A DNA stretch of 64,000 bases from Larix kaempferi (taxonomy: Eukaryota > Streptophyta > Pinopsida > Pinales > Pinaceae). Numbering within the stretch: position 1 is the first letter of the stretch; each line of letters opens with the position of its first letter. The notes under the pieces are model-generated. The model was not told the DNA's origin. It saw only the letters and a list, made by a program, of their open reading frames with translations, and searched no databases. Shown in pieces: positions 56,502 through 64,000 of this stretch. The position numbers were made by a program, and so were the translations under genes. Where the stretch lies: the NCBI GenBank assembly GCA_027924585.1, contig BSBM01000140.1:5720001-5784000 (forward strand), written 5' to 3'.

Positions 56502-57269
56502 TTGCAGGCCATAAGGGATGTGCCTATCTGTAACAAATTTATTAGAAAAAATTGCCTAAAGAAACCTGGGAGGAGGAAGCGTGACCCACCAACAATAAAT
56601 GTAGTGGGACAATTGGCTGATCTAATGTTGGGTATTATTATTAACCCTAAGTATCTTGATCTAGGTAGCCCTGTAGTGAACATCATCATCAATAGTAAAC
56701 AAATAAATAAAATCCTAATAGACTTGGGAGACGCTATCAACGTCATGACTAAGGAAACCATGATATACCTAGGACTCCAATCATTAATAAGACCAACAAC
56801 TACAGTACTCCATCTAGCTGACACATCCACTGTGAAACCCGAGGGGATGCTTGAAAACATTATGATCAATATTGAATCCTGGGAATACCCATCTGATTGC
56901 ATAGTAACTGAAGTCAAAAGAAAACTTAGTGGTTATCCAATCATACTAGGTAGACCTTGGTTAGCAACTGCAGACACCTACATAGGTTGTCGATCAGGAA
57001 ATATGACTATCACCAGTGGACATGCTTGGAAGAAAATCACGATCTACCCACCAGCAAGAAAATATTCAGATTTAGAATACCAAAATTGGACTAATGACTA
57101 TCACGATACACCATATCAGAACCTGAACCCTATCCTAACAATTGATGTTGCACTATCATTGAAAGCACTAGATGAAGATGGCCAAATAGATAGGTTTTTA
57201 CAAAACGAATATTCTAATGCCCCTGTTCTTAAAATATTTTTTTCCACAGTACAACAACAAGAAGGCTAA
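56502..57269 (+). pseudogene. D protease
   Basis: 255 open codons. KKPGRRKRDPPTINV, then KILIDLGDAINVMTKET: the aspartic protease motif of this lineage is LIDLGASINVM, so the D-L-G is kept but Ala-Ser became Asp-Ala. DCIVTEVKRK, YPIILGRPWLATADTYIGCRSGNMTI follow as expected. It would mature gag-pol. The frame ends at 57267 and RT follows in another frame. Confidence 0.85.
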
Positions 57270-57293
57270 AGTTCAAACCAGAACTTAAATAAA

Positions 57294-58073
57294 ATGTGGG
57301 AAAACGTACTACATTTGGAAGAACAATCAGAAAAAGGGAAGACAGTGGAAATCATGCCTGGAAAGATGGTCAACATTCATGCCAATCTCAAGCCAGAGCA
57401 AGAAAAGCAATTAATGAAAGTATTATCAAAACAAAATAAATCTTTTGCATGGACATATGCAGACATGAAAGGTATACATCCTGATATAAGCAAGCATTAT
57501 ATTTACATCAAAGAAGGTTCTATCCCTATCAGGCAGCCACAAAGGAGGTTGAACCCAGCATTAAAAGGCATTGTCAAAATAGAACTACAAAAGTTATTAG
57601 ATGCAGGGTTCATCTATCCAATATCTGATAGTGATTGGGTCTCACCACTGGTTATAGTGCCTAAAAAATGAGGCAAATGGAGAATTTTTGTGGACTACAA
57701 AGAGTTGAATAAAGCAATGAAGAAAGATCACTTTCCTCTTCCATTTATAGATCAGGTGCTAGATACATTATCTGGAAAAAAGAATTTTTCATTCTTAAAC
57801 AGTTTGAGTGGGTACAACAAAATTTTAATACACCCAGTTGATCAGGATAACACCACCTTTACATGCCCATGGGGAACTTATACCCATAGGGTTATACCCT
57901 TTGGTTTATGTAACCGCCCAACAACATTTCAAAGAGCCATGTTGAGTATTTTCTTTGATTTTATAAATGACAAAATGGAAGTCTTCATGGATGATTTCAC
58001 ACCCTATGGACAAAACTTTGAGCAAGCATTAAACAATCTTGAATTAGTATTAAAAAAAAATGTATTGAAATGA
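57294..58073 (+). pseudogene. D reverse transcriptase
   Basis: SFAWTYADMKGIHPDI, KLLDAGFIYPISDSDWVSPLVIVPKK, then a TGA at 57669 and GKWRIFVDYKELNKAMKKDHFPLPFIDQVLD. FLNSLSGYNKI stands where the family has FLDGYSGYNQI, so the first catalytic Asp is Asn. IPFGLCNRPTTFQRAM and FMDDFTPYG (two catalytic Asp kept) follow. A frameshift in an A run (about 58052-58060) leads into the next piece. Confidence 0.9.
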
Positions 58074-58448
58074 GCTTATGCCTAAGCAATGACAAATGCA
58101 GGATGTTAATGGAAGAAGGCATTGTTCTAGGACATCATATATCACAAAGGGGGATAGAGGTTGATCAAGCAAAATTCTCAGTAATTAGAACGCTGCCACC
58201 ACCTATCAAAAAAAGGGATGTGAGAAGTTTCCTTGGACAAACAGGGTACTACAGAAGGTTTATTGAAAATTATAGCAGAATTGCTGCCCCAATGTTTGCA
58301 CTTCTCACAAAAGATAATGAGTTCATATGGACAAGCAATTGCATGACAGCATTTGAAAATATTAAGGAGAAAACAATCACAGCACCGGTACTCCAAGGAC
58401 CAAACTGGAAAATTCCATTTCACATCCACACAGATGCATCAGATAAAG
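58070..58448 (+). pseudogene. D RT end and RNase H start, cut by E
   Basis: DKCRMLMEEGIVLGHHIS, DVRSFLGQTGYYRRFIENYSRIAAPMFALL, then FHIHTDASDKV, the RNase H start with its first Asp. The domain breaks off at 58448, where TGTTAACAC begins the LTR of E. The rest of D, with integrase and 3' LTR, is outside the window. Confidence 0.9.
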
Positions 58449-58795
58449 TGTTAACACTCAAAAAGTGTTCACCACCTCATCTACCTCATTATATGGCTCA
58501 TTTGTCCATTTTCCTACCATATTTCCCTTAAAAACCCTGAAAATCCCACTAAAAAACCTCCAAAAGGCCTAAAATGCCTCCAAAAGGCCACAAAGCCATC
58601 AAAAAAGCCTCAAAAATGCTAAAAAAACCCCTTTTTCCTCCAAAAATATCCAAAATTCCTCTAAAATAGCAAAAACCCTCTAAAAAGGGAATAAAAAATA
58701 TAAAATAATGAGGAAAAGGAGGAAAAAACTCTATACAGCTGACCTAAACCATATGGTTCCCAAAACCATGGGCCAGCACCCCACCACCAAAAAAT

Positions 58796-58804
58796 TATAA
58801 ATAG
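58796..58804 (+). promoter_or_regulatory. TATA box of E LTR
   Basis: TATAAATAG followed by GTGATGGAGACCCC, as in H. The likely transcription start lies about 30 bp downstream. Confidence 0.65.
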
Positions 58805-59130
58805 GTGATGGAGACCCCTCATTTCATATCCACAATCAAGTATACCCTTACTCTGCCAAAATCTCTCTTGAAACCCTAGCTCACCCTTGAGCTACTTTCA
58901 CCTTGAGAGCCCCTTTTGGCCCATTCCCATCATTTGGAGAAAGAGAAGAAGCAAGTTGGAGCTTGGAGCAACCCTCTTGGACATTGCAAGAGCTTCACCA
59001 ACTTTCACATTGGAGGTAAAATTAATACAAAAGCCATTCTTTACATTTTTTTTTTTTTGTTTGTTTCATGCACATGTTTAGAGTAATTTACATTTCTGTT
59101 TTAGCATAATAATTTCCATTTACTGAACTG

Positions 59131-59195
59131 CTACTAAGGAGTCCCTTCTCCTTAGTAGGTGCTCATTCGTACAAGCTAGGGGTAAAACCCTAGCT
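59131..59195 (+). other. Tandem hairpins at the LTR end of E
   Basis: Hairpin 1: CTACTAAGGAG (59131-59141) pairs perfectly with CTCCTTAGTAG (59148-59158). Hairpin 2: AGCTAGGG (59174-59181) pairs with CCCTAGCT (59188-59195). Both have counterparts in the LTR of H with base changes that keep pairing. They sit in U5, a few bases before the PBS. Confidence 0.8.
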
Positions 59196-59202
59196 ACAGT
59201 TT

Positions 59203-59242
59203 TGGCGACTCCACTGGGGATCGAACCCAGAATCTCTGGTTT
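59203..59242 (+). other. Extended primer-binding site of E (tRNA-Arg)
   Basis: TGGCGACTCCACTGGGGATC and the next 20 bases are complementary to the 3' half of plant tRNA-Arg(ACG) as I know it: acceptor, T arm, variable loop and the 3' side of the anticodon stem. The T arm complement is visible as CTGGG, GATCGAA, CCCAG. Usual PBSs stop at about 18 nt. tRNA-Arg primers are known for Tat/Ogre Gypsy elements. Confidence 0.75.
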
Positions 59243-59341
59243 TAGTTTCAAAATTTTTAGTTTTCTGCAATAATTTCCTGTCTTTTCCCTTCGGCTATCC
59301 CTTTCGGCTGCCGTAAACCGCATCTTTAACCTCCGCAGTCA

Positions 59342-59820
59342 CGTCCCGACCACGTCTTTCAGGCATTTACCTGCGACCCGACCACGGCTCTCAGACTGTT
59401 TCCGGCGTTCTGCTGGTGGATTCAAGTCTGTTACCTGCGATCCGACCGCGGCTAATCAGCCTGTTTGTTGCGATCCGACCGCGGCTGTTAACCCTTCTCC
59501 GGTGTCCCGATCGCGGATTTAAGCCCTTTTTCCAGCGACCCGACCACGCCTGTTTCTCTGTTTCCTGCGACCCGACTGCAGCTTTCCGCCAGAAACCTGC
59601 AACCTGAATGCGCCTGTTGCTCCGTTTTTCGCAACCCGATTGCAGCTTTCAGCCAGAAACCCACAACCCGACCGCGCCTGTTGCTTTGTTTTCCGTGACC
59701 TAACTACAGCTTTCGGACCGAAAGCCGCGACCTACGCGCGATTGTTCCTCTCTTTCCCGTGGCCCAACCGCTCAGTTTCGCCCCCAACCCGCGATCTGAT
59801 TTCTGCATTTTCCCCCTGGT
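59342..59820 (+). repeat. 32-bp tandem repeat in E leader, about 14 copies
   Basis: Units with consensus near CCTGCGACCCGACCGCGGCT followed by TT-rich spacer start at about 59342, 59372, 59436, 59469, 59503, 59534, 59566, 59598, 59630, 59662, 59694, 59726, 59758 and 59790. From 59566 on the spacing is 32 bp each time. C/G-rich in an AT-rich setting. It lies between PBS and gag; short open frames through it (59416-59607, 59640-59978) are not convincing genes. Confidence 0.9.
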
Positions 59821-60772
59821 TTGAACCCAACCCCCTTTGCTGCAATATTTTCTGCACAGCCATCTGTTCTACCTGCAACCCTACTTCCCTACAGCCTTTT
59901 CTGCAACTTGATTTTTGTACCCTTTATAGAATCTTTTTAAAATTTCAGCACTTTAATTCAGAAAAATTTGCATGTTAAAATTCAGTATTCTTAGTTAGAA
60001 AGTTGCCCACCCCGTGGGACTTTTACTTGGGTTCATCACCTCACGCGCACACACTCTGTCACATAATTCAAGTGAGCCTTAAAAAACTACTTAACTCAAC
60101 CAATATTCTAACCCCACTTGGGGAACACAAAAGAATTTTTGTAGTTAGGTAGGATCGGGGGGATAGGCTTCCAATAACACCCCTCGGTTACTTACACTTG
60201 AGACATAGCTGTTGTCCAATTAGGGAACCAAAATCCCCTAGTATTTTTTGGCACAGTCACGACCAGTTTATCAGAGGGCCTCTCCCCTAGGAGGGTTGAA
60301 GTCGGCAGACTGGTTCCGTAGGCCTGAGTGGAATACCGCACTCCATTCAGTAACCGAAGGGCTACCTTTCGCAGTTCTAGGGATATCCCTGTATAGGGGT
60401 ATTGCGGTAAAAGGACCAAACGGCAAATTCACCTTTCTGGATGTGTCATGAACGGGGTATCTTAGTTTCCATTCTTCTAGGATTGACTACCCAGTGTCCC
60501 TCCCAGTAGGGGGATATCTTAGCCACTTGGCTTTCCTATTCGTATTGTCTGACTTGGATTTCATCACCTTGCAGAGGATATGTCTAGTTGAGTCAGAATA
60601 CTATTTAGTTAGGTGTTTGCTTGCTCCCTTACCTCCTTTTGGTCTAGTGAGTCCACCATTTTTTACTTTTAGGAAACCTGCTGCTTGTTGGTATTCTGAC
60701 CATTTATGTTGATACCCCACCTATTGTAGCACAGCTGTTACAGTGGGTGTTTTGAGTTGGTTGTTGGCCTGA
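59821..60772 (+). other. Untranslated leader of E
   Basis: From the 32-bp array to gag. No motif-bearing frame. Contains CCCACCCCGTGGG (60007-60019), a short palindrome. Confidence 0.5.
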
Positions 60773-62600
60773 GTGCCCTATTTTTTGATCTCTCCTTCTG
60801 CACACTCGGTTGCATTAGGGTTTTTGAGCTGTTTTTTACTCACCTCAACCCCAAGATATTTGACACCATCTGTCACCATTGAGTCCGCGAGACATTCTCG
60901 GCACCTCAGGGGTGAGCTCCCACAGCACGGTTCACTTGAAACCACCCGTCATAGACACAGATCTTCTTCACTTGATACCACTTATTGTAGATCTCGAGGC
61001 TTGTCCCTTGACTCCACTCGTCAGCGGCATAGGACTCTGTCACCAGATATTGACGCTCCTTACTTTACCTCCGATTCTGAGGTAGATTCTGAGAACCCCA
61101 TTTACACTGCCCCTACTAGCCCCATGGCTAGCGTGACTTCCACTCCTTTCTTGGTAGGGACCATTGGTGGCACATCCACCACTACACCAGTTAGCACACC
61201 TGCTTTGGGTATGCCCTCAATGGGGCCCCCATCTACCGTTCCCCTCACTGCACCTATTCCCGCAGCTGGAATACCTATTCCCACTCCACCAGTGACTCAC
61301 ACTACCCATAGTGGTGCAGGCCCATCCTATACCACCTTAGTTCCCCCACTTGGGGGCAACATTCCAAACACTGCCCCTCCACTTGGGTGCATTGGCCCCA
61401 ACTTGGTCCAACCCACTACTGTGTCACATCCTTCTTCCAGTTTGCCATTCATGGCTAGCCTCAACCTGCCTGACCTAGCCAGATTGACCAACGACCCTAT
61501 CTGACATGACCCTACATGGCCTCACATGCCCACCAAGCTCCCCTCTGACATCCCTAAGTTCAAGGGCAAGGCAGGTGAGGACCCACAAAACCATATTATG
61601 TCCTTCCATCTATGGTGTTCCTCCAACTCCATAGTGGACGACTCTATTCGCCTCCGTCTGTTACAGTGCACCTTCACTGGCTCTGCAGCCAAGTGGTATA
61701 TCGAGCAACCCCACGGGACCCATGCCACCTTTGCTTCCCTTGCCTCGAACTTCCTGCAATTCTTCCAGTTACCTGTCCGCTATGACGCGGGCGTTGAGAT
61801 CCTCCTATCTTGCAGACAAAACATGGCTACCCACATCACGGACCACATTCATGAGTGGTGTCGACGCTGTAGCTTATGCAAGATCAAATTAGATGACCAT
61901 ATCTTCCTAGATTGGTTTCTCAAGTCCCTTCTCCCTATCATTGCTAAGGATGTGTCATCAGAAAGACCCCAGTCTGAAGAAGAGGCCATCCTTAAGGCCC
62001 AACAATTCGACCTCATTTACGACCAGTCGGGTTATCTCTATACCATTATACCTGACGCCCCTCGGGGAGATTCCTCCTAGCACAATGCGCCGGGGGCATC
62101 CCATGCTGCAGACGGCATCATTGGTCGTGTTTCTTCGCATCCCCAACCATTTTCCATAGCACATCCTAACCCTGGCCCCGACCTTTCACGGGCTACCTCA
62201 CAATCTAGAGCAACCAACTCGTATGCTCCCATGACACATCACCACCATTCCCATGGACCCACCTATCCACCTCAGTGCTTCGGTCATGCGCCCCCCACTT
62301 ACACTCCCTCGGTCGCACCTCAGCCCTATTACCACCAGCAGGCTACACCAGCTCCTGCACCTTCCCAAACCCAACCCGCTTATTACCCGCCACAGGTAGC
62401 CCCTGCGGCAAACCCACAACCCGCTCCACAGCCATATCAGCAACCCCCTCACGTTGCTGCACCTATGCAGCCTCCACCTACATATCATCCATCACAGCCT
62501 GCTCCAGCACCTGCGCAACCTCAGAATCCACCTGCTGCCCAAGGGCAAGTTTACACCCAACAAAACTCGCAACAAAACCAAAACAACCAACGCAACTAGG
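60773..62600 (+). pseudogene. E gag
   Basis: The first piece (60773-61504) has three similar Arg/His/Ser segments (RHRSSSLDTT, CRSRGLSLDST, RHRTLSPD), a Pro/Thr-rich part, then SLNLPDLARLTNDPI and a TGA at 61502 where G has CAA. The capsid (61526-62080) is open: DIPKFKGKAGEDPQNHIMSFHLWC, RLLQCTFTGSAAKWYIEQP, FASLASNFLQFFQ, HIHEWCRRC, KIKLDDHIFLDWFLKSL. After a stop at 62078 a His/Tyr/Pro/Gln-rich part (62231-62599) follows. Only a few stops, so E is younger than G. Confidence 0.85.
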
Positions 62601-63320
62601 GCCAACAAAACCGTGGCATGGGCCGTAATCGTGGGAACCACCAACCTACAGACTAAGCTGGTCAACCTCCTAATCCCCCCGACAATAATAATGCGGCCCC
62701 TGCTAACCAAAACCCTGATCGCCCGCCCAAGCAAGCTAAAAACCCTAATTTGCGAATGAACCATCCTTGTTCTATCTGCGGGGTCTATGGCCACTACACA
62801 CATGCTTTCCCACACTTGGAGCGCGCTCGACAACTTTGGGTTGATGATGCCCATCACCAAGGGCATGCGGCTCCTCAAGCACCGCCCAACCCCCCACAAC
62901 CTCAGCAGCCACCTTTGGTGCTGCAAAACCCCTTACCAAACCAGGGCGTAGTGAACACTCAGCCGTTGGCTCCCCCTCAAGCCAATGCACCACCCCAACA
63001 ACAGATCACTTACGCCGCTCCTAATCAACCCATGTTTGACTCAGGGACTCACCACTTGTTGATGATGTCATCCGCTGATGTCAACCTCCAGACCCATCGG
63101 AACCAATATGGCTCCACCTCTGAAGCCCCTCCCATCGATAAAACCACTAACGCTCATCCCACTGATCAGGCGTTACGTATACCTCCACCTCCACTAGATG
63201 GCGCTCCCAAAGCACCTCGTTTCCCACTTCGTCGTATCAACAACAACCCCAATGCACGCACTGCGTCAAACTACAACATTGTTGATGACTTAGCCCAATC
63301 TCCCGTAGCCATGTCTGCGT
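62601..63320 (+). pseudogene. E gag C-terminal region with knuckle relic
   Basis: NQNPDRPPKQAKNP, then NHPCSICGVYGHYTHAFPHLERARQLW: a CX2CX4HX4C knuckle with the last Cys changed to Phe (G keeps a Cys at this place). LVLQNPLPNQGVVNTQPLAPPQ, HHLLMMSSADVNLQTHRNQYGS and NNNPNARTASNYNIVDDLAQSP follow. A stop near 62600 and another near 62656 lie before it; from there the frame is open to the protease. Confidence 0.75.
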
Positions 63321-64000
63321 TAGAAGTCTTGAAAACCTGCCCTTCCCAGTGCAAGACTTTACTCTCAGCCATTGGGGCTATTGACCCAAATGATTCACAA
63401 TTGATGGCATTTGATTTGGACCAATCCGAACCACGCATGCCTTCCACTTTAGCATTTCAAGTTTCTGTTTCCATTCGGAATTTTGTCATCCATCGATGCA
63501 TTATTGATGAAGGTGCCTCTACATGTATCATGTCCACCTTCATCTGGCAGAAGTTGGGATCCCCTCCTCTCCAGCAGTCCACCACTGCGTTGCGAGCCTA
63601 CGACGGCCGTTCGGCTCAACCACAAGGCCTATTAACTAACATCCCCGTCCAACTGGCTGGCAAAACCGTTCTCATCGACATAGAGGTCATCAATGCTCAG
63701 CTTGATTATAACCTCTTACTTGGCCGCAGCTACATGTATGCCATGCAGGCAGTTGCCTCTTTTGTTTTTCGTAGCATGATGTTCCCCCATGAGGGACGCA
63801 TGGTCAAGGTCGACCAACTCACCTACTATGATCCCAGTGCCCCCGCAGCACCCGAAAATGTTCTCCCCATGGTTGAACAACCTGTTTCGGGTGCCACTAC
63901 CTCGTTTGTTTCCTCTATGGGGCCCGACGTTTACTCAGACGCGCCGATGACCTCCACCTTCCAATCTATTCCACCCCCGTCACCCGCCACTAACGTGTCT
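63321..64000 (+). pseudogene. E protease and following linker (runs off window)
   Basis: VAMSALEVLKTCPSQCKTLLSAIGAIDPNDS, LAFQVSVSIRNFVIHRCIIDEGASTCIMSTFIWQKLGSPPL, then LLTNIPVQLAGKTVLIDIEVINAQLDYNLLLGRSYMYAM and FPHEGRMVKVDQLTYYDPS. The LLGRSY segment is the conserved C-terminal strand of retroviral-type proteases. The active-site triplet is D-E-G, not D-S/T-G, as in F. Open to the window end. The linker ends with SDAPMTSTFQSIPPP, also found in G. Confidence 0.8.

Larger units (their letters stand above)
58449..59198 (+). repeat. 5' LTR of E
   Basis: 750 bp, TGTTAACACTC to CTAGCTACA. U3 (58520-58690) is nearly G-poor, with many CCTCCAAAA, AAAGGCC and CTAAAA strings. TATA at 58796. Two hairpins form its last 70 bp. 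Ends match the LTR of H. Confidence 0.85.
58449..64000 (+). mobile_element. Gypsy-type element E, 5' part (runs off the window)
   Basis: LTR (58449-59198), tRNA-Arg PBS, long leader with a 32-bp array, gag and protease on the plus strand. It is inserted in D RNase H after TAAAG (58444-58448, expected TSD). Same family as G and H. The body past the protease linker is not in the window, so whether it has RT and integrase cannot be told. Confidence 0.85.

Noticed and set aside
59203-59242. A tRNA-Arg gene fragment on the minus strand
   Set aside because: Only the 3' half is present and it lies exactly at the PBS position next to an LTR end, so PBS is the better reading.
59342-59820. CRISPR-like regular spacing of 32-bp units
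   Set aside because: The units are contiguous and degenerate without unique spacers, and this is plant DNA inside a retrotransposon leader.

Overview
This is plant nuclear DNA: an intergenic, transposon-dense stretch from a large-genome land plant, most likely a seed plant. The grounds are chromovirus, Athila/Tat-like and Copia LTR retrotransposons, a plant-type L1 LINE with a C-terminal RNase H, primer-binding sites matching plant initiator tRNA-Met, tRNA-Asp and tRNA-Arg, and one host gene relic (a xyloglucan endotransglucosylase/hydrolase, XTH). I see no intact host gene, no rRNA or tRNA gene and no CRISPR. The species cannot be named from this sequence.

Layout. 1-6.5 kb: AT-rich DNA with three degenerate tandem arrays. 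6.5-11.2 kb: an old minus-strand LINE (endonuclease, reverse transcriptase, zf-RVT, RNase H) cut at its endonuclease end by the 3' LTR of a minus-strand Gypsy-type element (H, LTR 11200-11987). 14.2-17.3 kb: AT-rich DNA with a 41-bp array and a foldback element. 17.3-23.1 kb: XTH pseudogene split by a complete minus-strand Copia element (18128-22969, 5-bp TSD TATTT). 25-29.5 kb: minus-strand gag-protease remnant (G), itself split by a long-TIR MITE (27442-28046).

30.5-64 kb is one nested stack on the plus strand. F (30524-37083, LTR, tRNA-Asp PBS, gag, protease) is followed, and apparently cut, by D, an Athila/Tat-like element (about 37084-58448). D was hit three times: chromovirus A in its LTR (38429-44245, TSD CTCCT), Copia element C in its gag (45156-55418, TSD ATTTT), and element E in its RNase H (from 58449 past the window end). 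C was then hit in its own LTR by chromovirus B (50508-55200, TSD ACATG). Taking C plus one TSD copy out leaves D gag in frame, which confirms the order F, D, C, B.

E, G and H are one family (gag-protease with a D-E-G protease motif; F is a distant relative). In E and H the LTR ends in two hairpins just before the PBS, and the larger one shows four compensatory base-pair changes. E also has a 40-nt PBS matching tRNA-Arg far beyond the usual 18 nt, and a leader with about 14 copies of a 32-bp repeat. These three things, with the intron-bearing non-Copia cassette in C and the in-frame deletion derivative B, are the observations most worth following up. All coding regions are transposon-derived and mostly broken; calls are from translated motifs and pairwise comparison within the window, not database searches.
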